From positions 1 through 64,000 of the forward strand of contig JAGKQI010000104.1 of the NCBI GenBank assembly GCA_018806915.1: 64,000 nt of DNA, given 5' to 3'. The notes under the pieces are model-generated. The model had not been told where the DNA came from. It ran no database searches and worked only from the letters and a program-made list of their open reading frames with translations. A program made the translations under genes and the position numbers. Of this stretch, positions 20,773 through 30,957 are shown in pieces (the first letter of the stretch is position 1; each line of letters begins with the position of its first letter). Origin of the DNA: Phytophthora colocasiae (Eukaryota > Oomycota > Peronosporomycetes > Peronosporales > Peronosporaceae).

Positions 20773-23044
20773 CTACGAGAAGTGCTGAACAACCTTGGCG
20801 TACGGGAACGGCCCTAAGAACTCACTGTGGTTCTGCTGCTTCGTGGAGGCTTCCAACAGAGAGTAGTCGAGCTCCGGGTGCAAGTCCTTGTTGACAGCGT
20901 ACGACTGTGGGTCCCACTCGATATCGAAGCTGTTTACAAAGAACCCCTGGAATTGTGCGATCCATTGGCGTAGCGCCACGTACGGGATGAAGTAAAAGCC
21001 GCAGCGATCGGTATCGTTCTCCTTTGTTTCTTCTTCAATGGGTCCCAGTGTGAGTGCGATGTAGACCTCCAGCATGGGCGGGAGACAGATCTCACGCGCG
21101 ACGTGCTGCTCCTTCGAATACTCCCACAGACACATGACAGTCATGCGATCTCCCCAGTCCGTTGTATTGCGAACGAAGTAGGTGAAGTCTCCATCAGTAC
21201 GACACAGAGCTGGGTCCTTACACTTTAGGTGTAGCGGCTGGATATTGATCTTCGCAAACAGCTTGGTTTCTTCCGTCAGGCAGTCTTTGACTCCCTCATT
21301 GTACTCATGGGTCTCGTTCCCTGGCTGCTTGGCTGAAATTCCTTCGTTTCCACACTGATACCAGTTGAATGGGCTACACCGCAGCAAAACATATCACTTA
21401 GCCAAAAGCTTTCGCGCGATTCAGACAGTTACGAACGTACTTGTAGCTGTTGGGGCAAACCGAGCGCTCTTCCCAGTCGGAAACCTCCTGCATCCAGTAG
21501 GCGAGCGAGTGACTGCCCTGGGTGGGTCCGTCCGCCCATGAGTTCTTGACGATAAGACCTCCAGTGAAGCCTTCACGGGTTAAAAAGGCATCGTTGTAGC
21601 CGACAAGAAGCTGTCACAAGAGTGAACAAGATCAGCTCCAAGGCTTGATGAGAACGTTTTCGATAACACACTTACCATAGCGTGACCGCCTTCGATTGAC
21701 ATGCCGCGGTGGCTAAAGAACTCGCCCTCCATGTTACGGTTTCGACCCCCCTTCAGCGGGATACAACAGGTTGTCGTTGCCATGTCTCCTGGGCACAGCG
21801 TGCACGTCTCGGCTTGACAGTGGCGGTCATTGGCGAAAGCACCAATACACGGGTAATAGTGCGTAGTCATGGCGATCGGAGTGGACAGCGGCATCGCCTG
21901 GTTCTTGCGGACGAGATGCTCTCTAACAGACATATCGTCGTATTTGGTTGTCATGCTCTGCGAGGAGATAAGGAATCTGTGAGTTTTCTTTTTACTACAG
22001 TAGAATTGATAGCATCGTACCGATAGCTGAAATTTGAGCGGGTTCCCAGCCGCCTGTGCGGCTTCAAGCCCTGGACAGAGAGTGTCGTTGCCAGGATCTG
22101 TGTAGTACTTGCAGACAGATTGCGGGAAAATGGACTCTTTAAGCCCATTTTGAAGATAATACAGTTCAGGAACCTCTCCCCCCTCTGTCGAGTTCATCCA
22201 CATCTATGGGCATGAATGTCCGTCAGTCGGATATTCAGCAATATCACTGTGAAAGCACAACAAACCTCGTCACCAGCAACTCTACAGGCCTTCTGTTGCT
22301 GGGAATCTGCATCACCGGTGCAAAGTTTAAGGATTTCGACACCATACGCCTAGGACAGCACAACACTCGTTTATATGTAGCGATATCTCGCTCAGTTCTT
22401 TCCAACAAACCTGCTCGGAGAATGCAACATATTCATCCGGTTTGAGCCAACCCTTGCGAATACCATGCGCTCGGTACGACTGCTCCAGGAAGCCGATAGT
22501 AGCAAAGTCCCAGCAAGTACCGCGGTAAGCCTGGTCCTGGCGGGGCGTTACGTGATCCACTGCGAACTTTGATGGCAGCAGCGCCATGGGAAGCAAACCA
22601 CCTTTCGAAAGGTAGTGCATATCCCCAGCATTAACATCTTTTCGTGCATTTACCGTTTCCTGTCGGATATCATTTACACTTTCCCTACAACCAGAGCAAC
22701 CCAAGAGTCAAACAACCACCGAGTATGTTATAAGCCTTTTGTTATACATACACGCTTTGCGTCTCGAGCCGTGAAATCGTGTTGTGCATCGAAATACACA
22801 AAGAAAGCAGGACGAAGAGGACAACACCATTTAGGGCATAGAACACCGTCCGCAACGGCATTCCAGTCAAAGCGCTACGCCTGTCAGGAACTGCATACTG
22901 TGGCAGTTCATGCTCATTCTTGTCGGCTGCAGACACCGAGACGCATTAGAAGCCACACAGTATCAACAGCTAAAAGCGTCGGCAGAGCTTTCTACCTCTC
23001 GTGGAGCCATAGCGAAGCAACGAGCTACGGTCTCGTGGCCCCAT
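20773..23044 (-). CDS. Membrane-anchored papain-family (C1A-like) cysteine protease, 8 exons
   Basis: Eight exons on the minus strand: 22996-23044, 22752-22926, 22684-22411, 22349-22266, 22203-22021, 21957-21676, 21610-21441 and 21373-20773. All introns are GT-AG, 61-71 bp, with matching phases, giving 605 residues. It starts MGPRDRSSLLRYGSTRADKN and has one N-terminal hydrophobic helix (TVFYALNGVVLFVLLSLCI, about 50-68), so it is probably a type II membrane or secretory-pathway protein. The papain triad is visible: Gln and Cys in QAYRGTCWDFATIGFLEQ, His in SIEGGHAMLLVGYND, Asn in GLIVKNSWADG. Many Cys in the central part suggest disulphides. Substrate unknown. A C-terminal ~200-residue extension follows the protease core. 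Confidence 0.88.
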
Positions 23045-23197
23045 TTGAACTTGCGGTGGAGGAGGCGCGATCACGAATGACTCTAGGATCTGATCGGAGG
23101 ATTTCGAGACGTTTCTGAACAACGGATTGCCAATCAAGGTTTCAAGTGTTAAAATGCTCAGGTTAGATAGATTTTAGCTTCACAACTACAAGTAGAA

Positions 23198-24979
23198 CTA
23201 GCAACCTTCGCCACCAGCAATGACCAGACAGGCCGTAGAGTCGTAGATGCTCATGACGTTGGTCATGACCGACCACACAAGGGCGAACACGAGATAGATC
23301 ACTGTGACGATACCCATTGCGTAGCTCGATCCACCAAGACGCTTCATGACCTGCGTCTGCTCCTTTTGACGAGGAAGCATGACCAGGAACACCAGCGAGA
23401 ACAAGTTGACTGCGTACATGATCAAGACTGTGTATGTCACATCCTGCCGTACTCCGTGACTGTCGTTCTGGATCCGTTCGGTAGACAAGTCCCACATGCT
23501 ATCAACGTTACGGGTGATGGCAGCGGAGAACGGAGTGCAGAGGTTGTAGACTGTAGTGAGAAGACCGTACATAGCTCCTTCGTGGCCTTCAGAGGACAGT
23601 TCGACGATAATGAAAGAACCGACGATGTAGATGATTCCCTGAGGAACTTGTTGAAGAACAGGGATTCCAAGCCAGAACCAAGGCGAGCGAGTAACATCCC
23701 AGATCGTTAACAACTTCACTGTCGCGTCGAGAGCCAAGTTCCAGACCATAGTCACCACGGTAGTGCGACGCCAGTCCCAGTCACGGCCGTAGTTACCAGC
23801 GAACCAGACCGACATGGCAAAGGCACCAGTTGTGAAGAATCCGGCGATTTTCTCGGCAAGAGGAGACACGTTCACCCAGTTCGTCTGGATAGGCATAGCG
23901 GACACCCACGTGAACATTGCAAAGATGCCCGAAATGGTCTGGTAAGCGATGTACTGGTACACAGCACGAGTCTGCACGATATCCCAGAGCTCGCACATGT
24001 AGTGCTTGAAGTTCTTGTGGTATTCTGGGCGTTTCTCCTCGTAGATGAACAACCAGGTAATCGGGACCATTGGAATTAGAGCGACTGCCACGATCAGCAT
24101 GAGAATCGGGAAAGACAGCGAGAAGTCGAAGTCTCCTCCATACTCATCTCCGTTGAAGCAGAAAGCAACAAGAACAAGAGCGAGGATGTTGAACACATAG
24201 CGGGTGGTGTAGATCACCGTTTGGGTCCGTCCACGAATCTCGAGAGGCTCACGCTGGGCAAGCTCCACCACTATTCCATCAGCACACACGTCGGACATCA
24301 GATAACCAAAGACACACCCCATCATTGGGATGATGTATAAGGCACCCTGGTTTGCTGCATCGTAGTTAATGGTAGCGACGATTTCCGGTGTGTATTCCTC
24401 AGGCTTGACATCACGGAAAGAGGTATCTGTGAAGTACGGCCGACCTTCGGGGGTAAAACCCATTTCCAACAGCATGGCCAACGTTACGATCCAGCCCATG
24501 ACCATGTACGGACGACGACGGTATCCCCAAAGCGGGAAACAGTCCGAGACGATGCCGTAGAAAACCTTGAAACTCCACGGCAACTGAACCATGACAGTAG
24601 CTGTCGTCGTTTGCGAGCCTGGAATGTTGAGGTAGTTCTGTAGAAAGGGATAAATGACGTTGGGTAGCACGCCGTCGATAAAGCCGACGGCGGCGTACTG
24701 TGCTACGAGTCCGATGTATTGGCGAGAGAAGAGGTTCGGAGCCCCTCCGCTTCGTAGTGCGCCTCCTTCAATGTAGTCATCATACACGTAACGGAGCTTG
24801 TCGTAGTCGTGTGCTGGCGGGTCAAGCGGTGACATGCTGCACCGCGAATCGCTAAGCATTGCGGCGCTGTCGGGGTTGTAGAGCTCCACTTTTTCGTCTG
24901 GAAGAGGCATTTCGAAGTCAGTCTCCGCTAACGTGGTGTGGCTCATGCGCAGCGGAATGCGAATCGGGAACTGCACCAT
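23198..24979 (-). CDS. Folate-biopterin transporter (FBT) family, MFS-like
   Basis: 593-residue single-exon multipass transporter; the start MVQFPIRIPLRMSHTTL is at 24979, with a second possible Met at 24946. FBT proteins (TC 2.A.71) move folates or pterins across membranes and are strongly expanded in oomycetes. Family-typical blocks: KLRYVYDDYIEGGALRSG at the N-terminus, FIDGVLPNVIYPFLQNYLN, LPWSFKVFYGIVSDCFPLWG with YRRRPYM, SDVCADGIVVELAQREP and EGHEGAMYGLLTTVYNLC. About twelve membrane segments; it ends CLVIAGGEGC. Closely related to the divergent copy at 27597. Confidence 0.92.
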   Translation of the reverse strand: MVQFPIRIPLRMSHTTLAETDFEMPLPDEKVELYNPDSAAMLSDSRCSMSPLDPPAHDYDKLRYVYDDYIEGGALRSGGAPNLFSRQYIGLVAQYAAVGFIDGVLPNVIYPFLQNYLNIPGSQTTTATVMVQLPWSFKVFYGIVSDCFPLWGYRRRPYMVMGWIVTLAMLLEMGFTPEGRPYFTDTSFRDVKPEEYTPEIVATINYDAANQGALYIIPMMGCVFGYLMSDVCADGIVVELAQREPLEIRGRTQTVIYTTRYVFNILALVLVAFCFNGDEYGGDFDFSLSFPILMLIVAVALIPMVPITWLFIYEEKRPEYHKNFKHYMCELWDIVQTRAVYQYIAYQTISGIFAMFTWVSAMPIQTNWVNVSPLAEKIAGFFTTGAFAMSVWFAGNYGRDWDWRRTTVVTMVWNLALDATVKLLTIWDVTRSPWFWLGIPVLQQVPQGIIYIVGSFIIVELSSEGHEGAMYGLLTTVYNLCTPFSAAITRNVDSMWDLSTERIQNDSHGVRQDVTYTVLIMYAVNLFSLVFLVMLPRQKEQTQVMKRLGGSSYAMGIVTVIYLVFALVWSVMTNVMSIYDSTACLVIAGGEGC

Positions 24980-25287
24980 CAAGGGCTCCGCTTCGGTAGA
25001 TCACATTGAAAAGAGAGCAACGGTACGCCATCAAGGACGGCGCCGCTGGAATGCAAAGGCCGGACGACGGTGCTGACAGATTTGCAGTCTCCTCCCATAC
25101 TAAAGTCCATATTGTTTGACTTCATCCTCTGAACAGAGGACAAAACATCAGGCACCCGAACACACGCAAGAAATGCAGCACTTCGGTACCGTATTTGAGA
25201 TCTCATAGTTCAGACCCCAGGTTTTTGAAGTTGTATTGTTGTAAAATGTACAAGAGCCGTACAGGTACCGACACGTCTCTGAAACTA

Positions 25288-25781
25288 CAGATGAGGGCGT
25301 GGTTAGTGAACGGGCATCAAATTATAACCCATCCAATGGCATCAGAATGTTATAGATGAGGTCGCATTCAGGACCACTGACATTGTTAGGTACCACTAAA
25401 GGGGTACGCTGGCGTTTGAATAACCCTCGGCGGGAAATTTGAAATTGGCCATGCGGAAGGAGGTTCAAGCACAGCGCATCCGCCTAACCAAGGCTCAGCA
25501 ATGGTCAAGAACCACTATGGACCCTAAGGGAACTGGGGGAATGGGTATGGCAGCAGTTTGACTTACAGAAGGCCCCTGCCAAGTCGACGGTGCCTGCTGG
25601 AAGCACGCCGGACTGTACGTAGACCGAACCCAGATCAGTGACATTCTAGCCTCCGATTAGTGTCAATGAATATCTAAATACATTACGTTGACCACTCCTC
25701 CAGATTTTATGGCTCTCTGATAGGCTAATTCCACCTGAGACTTAGTACATATCAGGTGTTCACTAACCACGCCCTCATCTG
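25288..25781. mobile_element. Inner 494 bp MITE with 24 bp TIRs and TA duplication
   Basis: 25288-25311 (CAGATGAGGGCGTGGTTAGT...) is perfectly inverted at 25758-25781. TA flanks both ends (25286-25287 and 25782-25783). It is nested inside the outer element. Its interior carries a relic of a CENP-B-type HTH, so it looks like an internally deleted derivative of a pogo-like transposon. Confidence 0.88.
25451..25627 (+). pseudogene. CENP-B-type HTH relic inside the MITE
   Basis: Two frames joined by a shift near 25505 read MRKEVQAQRIRLTKAQ and then LRELGEWVWQQFDLQKAPAK followed by STVPAG. The second part matches the pattern L-x-x-L-x-x-W-x-x-x-x-F-x-L-x-x-A-P-x-x-S-T of CENP-B/pogo N-terminal HTH domains. 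No catalytic part remains. Confidence 0.6.
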
Positions 25782-27596
25782 TACTGCATCATGGAACTCT
25801 ATTACTCGTAGTTTGTGCTCGTACGATACTGCACCACGTTTGAATTGCTTAGGAGCTTTACCGATGCCCGTCGTCCTCGTCCTTTGTTGGAAAGTGTACC
25901 CACTTTTGCTACAGAAGTTGAAGTTGCCGTTGCAATAGTGATGGTAGAAAGTCCGCGTCCCGCGGCACTTAGTTGTATGTCAGTCTCAGATTTACCTTCT
26001 ATCTAACAAGTTGACGTCTTTGCATTAAGACATCTCCCAGTGCTCACTCCGTTACCTTCCTTCCTTCCGGCCGCGGCCCCATGGTGCTTCTCTCGAAGTG
26101 AGCGCCCTGTTTTTGAGAGTTTTGACCTATTTTTACGCTACGAATTATGAGATCTCAATTGCTGATGTGGACTGAACAACGTTGCTGATTGGCTATTACA
26201 CGGTGCGAACTATGAGATCTCTCTGAACTATGAGATCTCAAATACGGTACTACCGAATCGGTAGGCGACACAAGTTGCCGACCGATTGCAGTGAAAGAAG
26301 AGACCAAGGGGCGAGGACGAGTCGGAATGCACATGGTATTTCGGCATGGACTGCTATTGTCAGTCGCCGTCTTGGCGCGTGACAGACTCACTCTGTACAG
26401 TTGTAGTTTGGACAAATTTCTCCATCACCTACACGTGCACTGCAAAGCAACAGGTGTGGCCAACCAGACTGGTTGCCAGTTGGAGAATACATCAACTGCA
26501 TGGGTACCTAAGAACTGAAGAGAGCAGCTTCGGCTGGCAGAGGATGACCGTGATCGATCAGAAGGTCTCTGCTAAACATTTAAACATGAGTCAGGAAGTG
26601 CAACCTCTTGGTGAAGAACAATGACCAAGGTTGCCCAGCTCAACTCAACTTCAGCGTGATGGTACCTTTCCGACCCTAAGGGTATTGTACTTGAGTTCAT
26701 GTTCTATTTGGCTGGTATTCCCGCGTTGCGGTGGGTTTGCAACTTTTGTTTTACCGCAGGGTGACGTGCAGATAAACACTGTGCCCACTGTACAACCACT
26801 ACGTATGAACAGTACAGTTAGCTCTGCAAGTTTATCCTGTACAGCACAATCATGCGGTTGTTGTCTTCATCCAGCAGACGCACCAAAATGCAAGGTGCTA
26901 TTGGTGCAGGTGTTCAAGGCGAAGCGTGCTATGAGCTGTTGACCTTGCAAACCAGCAGATACATGGCCAAGTTGACCGCAAACGGCGACGACGCGAACCG
27001 GCTCGGTCGACTTGACAATGGCCACATGAACGCCAGGGCACCATTGCTTGAGCGATTGGTGCCGTTGGGAAACACTCACGATTTGAAAGTCCTGCAGTGT
27101 TGCACTGAAGCGCTGGATACCAACCAGAGAGACCATGAGCCTCAACGTCCCCACCCATGCCGGCGTATTTCGACAACGCGCGGTTACGAGAGAGGAAGTC
27201 CGCCTTGGCAGATGGCAGCGTCGTCAGTGTCGAGACTTCCACGTCGATTTGAAGCCTCTTTCGTTCAACAGCGTGCACCTCCAAAGAAGGACGAAAATCG
27301 CCGCAGACATCGAGCCTCGCCCCGCTTTTCATCGCCTTCAGGGCAAAAGGCAAGCCATGCAGCTGCCGTATGCTTAGCTTAGGCTGTGCGTGTTGGTTTG
27401 TCGTCTTGGAATGCTTCTGCTAAAATGGTAGGCTATCCAAGTTCGGTGGATAGCGAAGCTACATACAGGCAGGTGCTCCACCGATCTTGGTGCGCGCGGT
27501 GCCGCAGCATTAGTCAATTTACGCTGTCGGCGCGACTAATAGTGGTGAGGGAGGTGGTGCTCGGCTTATAGGTAGTGGCAGGTGCAGGTTTCCGCG

Positions 27597-29351
27597 ATGA
27601 AAGCGTCTCGGACGGACACATTGACTTCACAGCAGGCACCTATCGAGTTGTACAGCGAAGACTCTTGCTCATGGATGGTTACGGACTCGCCGCAGGATGA
27701 ATCACCGTTCCCCATGGTGTTTGAGGACCAAAAGATGCGCTACGTGTACGACGACTACGTCGAAGGTGGTGCACTTCGGAGCGGTAGTATGCCAAAGCTT
27801 TTCTCGCGAAAGTACTTTGGACTTGTGGCGCAATACGCAGGCGTCGGATTCATTGACGGCGTGCTTCCCAACGTTATCTACCCTTTCCTGCAGAACTATC
27901 TCAACTTGCCCGGATCCCAGACCACCACAGCGTTCGTGCTCGTGCAGATGCCGTGGAGTTTCAAGGTTTTCTACGGCATCATGTCTGACTGCTTCCCGAT
28001 CTGGGGTTACCGCCGTCGACCATACATCCTTGGTGGTTGGATTTTCGCGCTGATCATGCTTTTGATCCTGTCGTTCACGCCTGAAGGCAAGCCGTACTTC
28101 ACGAACCCAGAGTATCGAGATGTAAAGCCGGAAGACTACACGCCCGAAATCATCGCGACGATCAACTACAATGCGGCCAACGACGGAAGTATGTACATTA
28201 TCCCGATGATGGGATGTGCGTTCGGGTATTTGCTGTCGGACGTGTGTGCTGATGGAATTGTGGTGGAGTTGGCGCAACGGGAGCCGTACGAGGTGCGAGG
28301 CAACACGCAGACAGTGATCTACACGACGCGTACAGTGTTCAACATGTTGGCTTATATCCTGTTGGGGTTCTGCTTCAACGGAGAGGAATATGGCGGGGAT
28401 TTCAACTTCTCCTTGTCCTTCCCGATGCTCATGTTGATCGTTACAATTGTGCTAGCTCCGATCGTGCCTGTCACGTGGTTCTTCCTTCACGAGGAGAAGA
28501 ATGCTTTCGCTATGAACTTCAACCACTACATGCACACACTTTGGGACGTTATCAAGACGCGTGCCGTGTACCAGTACATCGCTTACCAGTTCTTCTCGGG
28601 CATCTTCGCTTCATTCACGTATTTGTCCAAGAACCCGATCATGAGGAACTGGGTGGGCGTCTCGCCCATTCAGGAGAAGGTTGGCGGACTTCTGTCGACT
28701 GCGATGTATGCTACATCCATTTATTTCGCGGGTAACTACGGACGCAGTTGGGATTGGCGCCGAACCGCAGCTATCACAATGGTCTGCTATGTGACGCTGG
28801 ATGCATTCGTGAAGCTCATGACAATCTGGAACATCGTCCGCTCGCCGTACTTCTGGCTCGGTATCCCCATTATTGAGCAAATGCCGCTTGGTGTGATCTT
28901 TATCGTGAGTTCCTTTATCATCGTGGAACTTGCCACCGAAGGACACGAAGGCGCCATGTACGGTCTACTCACGACAGTCTACAATCTCGCCATCCCGTTC
29001 GCCACCGCTATCACCCGTAACGTGGACAGTTTGTTCAACTTGACCAACGAACGGATCCAAAACGACACCAACTCCGTGAGAACCGACATGACCATGACAG
29101 TAGTTATCATGTGGACAGCAAACTTATGCTCGCTCGCGTTCTTAGCGATGCTACCCCGACAGAAGGAGCAAACACGCGCTATGAAGCAACTGGGTGGGTC
29201 CAGCTACTTCATGGGCGTCGTCACGGTCACGTATTTGCTGTTCGCTCTGCTGTGGACAACTACTACAAGTCTCTTGAGTATCTTCGAGAGTACGTCATGT
29301 CTTGTCATTGCTGGTGGCAACGGATGCGACAAAGGACCCGTGAAACCTTAA
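27597..29351 (+). CDS. Folate-biopterin transporter (FBT) family, second copy
   Basis: 584 residues from the ATG at 27597 (MKASRTDTLTSQQAPIEL). Blocks match the leftward paralogue almost one to one: KMRYVYDDYVEGGALRSG, FIDGVLPNVIYPFLQNYLN, MPWSFKVFYGIMSDCFPIWG, SDVCADGIVVELAQREP and EGHEGAMYGLLTTVYNLA. The N-terminal 45 residues differ from the paralogue, which suggests different signals or regulation. It ends CLVIAGGNGCDKGPVKP. Substrate specificity (folate, pterin or other) cannot be read from sequence. Confidence 0.92.
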   Translation: MKASRTDTLTSQQAPIELYSEDSCSWMVTDSPQDESPFPMVFEDQKMRYVYDDYVEGGALRSGSMPKLFSRKYFGLVAQYAGVGFIDGVLPNVIYPFLQNYLNLPGSQTTTAFVLVQMPWSFKVFYGIMSDCFPIWGYRRRPYILGGWIFALIMLLILSFTPEGKPYFTNPEYRDVKPEDYTPEIIATINYNAANDGSMYIIPMMGCAFGYLLSDVCADGIVVELAQREPYEVRGNTQTVIYTTRTVFNMLAYILLGFCFNGEEYGGDFNFSLSFPMLMLIVTIVLAPIVPVTWFFLHEEKNAFAMNFNHYMHTLWDVIKTRAVYQYIAYQFFSGIFASFTYLSKNPIMRNWVGVSPIQEKVGGLLSTAMYATSIYFAGNYGRSWDWRRTAAITMVCYVTLDAFVKLMTIWNIVRSPYFWLGIPIIEQMPLGVIFIVSSFIIVELATEGHEGAMYGLLTTVYNLAIPFATAITRNVDSLFNLTNERIQNDTNSVRTDMTMTVVIMWTANLCSLAFLAMLPRQKEQTRAMKQLGGSSYFMGVVTVTYLLFALLWTTTTSLLSIFESTSCLVIAGGNGCDKGPVKP

Positions 29352-29631
29352 ACCAAGTTCGTAAAAACCAAGTGAAGTAAGTGTTTATAATGACAAAATA
29401 ATGCAGTGCCATCGCTGCCAAGTGAACTCTTTCAGTATCACAGTGACGATTCCACTGACGAACAGCGTTACTGTATCGAAGAAATTTAAGCGCCATCATT
29501 GATGTCCTGCCACACTCCCACCATCAATGATTGCTCTCATGGAACGGTAATGAAATGGCTGGACAAGTTGTCCAGGACAACCCCAAGCCACTCTTCAATA
29601 TCCCTACTCGAGACCAAGCCGCATCGAGTTC

Positions 29632-30375
29632 ATGCCGTTTACGATGGTTGTACGCTTGCTTGTAGTCATCGCAAATCTAGCTGTAGCCCAAGGCCTGCAG
29701 AACGGCTTCTACATTGACGTCCCAGAAGGAGCCCTCCCTTATGACACGGTCGAACCATTCCCACAAGTAGAGCCGACGACACTTTCGCAAAAAGCCGCTG
29801 TCAGACTCAAGCCGCAACTGCACATTTCGAAAGGATGCCACCCGTACGCCGCCGTGAATGCTGCCGGAGAAATCACTGCCGGAATTACGACAACCGGTGA
29901 CCAGGATTGCAGTGGACGTGGCATTGGTTCACAAGTTTACGTGCGCTCGACGTGGTACAACGATGTGTGGGCCATCATGTACGCTTGGTACTTTCCGTCA
30001 AGCTTGATCCACGACTGGAAAAATATTGTCGTCTGGATCGACAACCCCTCTCTTGCAGTTCCCAAAGTCTTGGGCGTGTCAGCACAGGTCAAGGGGGGAT
30101 ATTTGAGATACAACAAGTTCAACTGGGACAAGTTTGACGGTGCAAGCCCAAAAATCAAATACGAATACGACTACCCCGACTTGGATTGGACTTCAAAAAG
30201 TGGCGATTTCCAGAACCTCGTCATGTGGGACCAGCTCACCGAGGCAGCACGGACAGCGCTGAATAACACCAACTTCAAAGGCAATGGAGACGCCACTGTG
30301 CCATTCATTGACACCAACTTCATGGCAAACCTGGAATTTGCAATTCCGTACGCGTTTGCTGCACGAAGAGTTTAG
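29632..30375 (+). CDS. NLP (NPP1-type) secreted protein, degenerate heptapeptide
   Basis: 247 residues; a signal peptide is evident (MVVRLLVVIANLAVAQG from an internal Met at 29644). The NPP1 fold is recognisable: LKPQLHISKGCHPYAAV and TGDQDCSGRG (the two conserved Cys of type 1 NLPs), STWYNDVWAIMYAWYFPSS, and the C-terminal VPFIDTNFMANLEFA block. The family's cation-binding heptapeptide GHRHDWE appears here as SLIHDWK: only the central His-Asp-Trp survive, and preceding residues of the loop are missing. By family knowledge such divergent NLPs are usually non-cytolytic, so I infer no necrosis activity. Single exon, length typical. It sits between an FBT gene and an FBT fragment. Confidence 0.9.
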   Translation: MPFTMVVRLLVVIANLAVAQGLQNGFYIDVPEGALPYDTVEPFPQVEPTTLSQKAAVRLKPQLHISKGCHPYAAVNAAGEITAGITTTGDQDCSGRGIGSQVYVRSTWYNDVWAIMYAWYFPSSLIHDWKNIVVWIDNPSLAVPKVLGVSAQVKGGYLRYNKFNWDKFDGASPKIKYEYDYPDLDWTSKSGDFQNLVMWDQLTEAARTALNNTNFKGNGDATVPFIDTNFMANLEFAIPYAFAARRV

Positions 30376-30597
30376 TTTCAATCAAACATTTCGCCTTGAA
30401 ACTGGTCGAAAAAAATTGTACTTGTTTCCTCCCCTGAATCGTGCCAACAGGGCAGGTAACACCAACGCGGCACCATCAATTTTCGCAACCCAACATCGAG
30501 CCATCGTGAATGTCGCCACAGAGTTGCGTACGGCTATCAAAGATGCGAGGTTAAGATCGAGGATCTTTGCTCTGGCAGACCGACAGCACTCTGGGCA

Positions 30598-30885
30598 AGA
30601 CCATGACGGTCTTCATCATGTGGACAGAAATCCGTCCTCTGACTATGCTGCCCTGACAGAAAGAGCAAACACGAGCCATGAAGCAACTGGGTGGCTCTAG
30701 CTACTGCATGGGCCCGTCGTATCAGCTGTTCGCTCTTCTGCAGACAACCACTAAAGCTTTACAGGTCTCTTGAGAATCTTTGTGAGGACGTTGTGTCTTG
30801 TCATTGCAGACGGCAACAGAATTGACAAAGGACCCGTGAAGCCACGAACCCTTTCGTAAAAACCAAGTAATGTTTATGATGCTAA
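30598..30885 (+). pseudogene. 3'-terminal FBT transporter fragment
   Basis: The DNA copies the end of the FBT gene at 27597. Blocks such as AGAGCAAACACGAGCCATGA (30661), CAACTGGGTGGCTCTAGCTA and TTGTGTCTTGTCATTGCAGA correspond to 29166-29320, down to the post-stop CGTAAAAACCAAGTAA. Several small indels break the frame. It represents a third, truncated FBT copy, separated from the intact gene by the NLP gene. Confidence 0.85.
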
Positions 30886-30957
30886 CTCCAGGCCCAGTGA
30901 CGAACACCGCTCAGCCAGTGTTACCAAACTATCTTTCTCGTGCGCCCTTCTATCCGG

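Larger units (their letters stand above)
25189..26247. mobile_element. Outer TIR element (non-autonomous DNA transposon), TA target site
   Basis: 25189-25213 (starting CCGTATTTGAGATCTCATAG) is the exact reverse complement of 26223-26247, and both ends abut a TA dinucleotide (25187-25188 and 26248-26249). Without the nested element it is about 563 bp and codes for nothing visible. The subterminal word GAACTATGAGATCT is repeated at about 26207. Ends and TA duplication suggest a Tc1/mariner-superfamily MITE. Confidence 0.8.
24980..27596. other. Long intergenic region between divergent FBT genes
   Basis: 2.6 kb holding the two FBT promoters, the two nested TIR elements listed separately, and about 1.3 kb (26250-27596) without a recognisable gene. 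Several stop-limited frames around 26852-27382 overlap on both strands, but none shows a domain. Confidence 0.5.

Noticed and set aside
26852..27382. Overlapping open frames on both strands as a gene
   Set aside because: Frames exist on both strands, but none shows a domain, a start context or splice partners. Left as intergenic.
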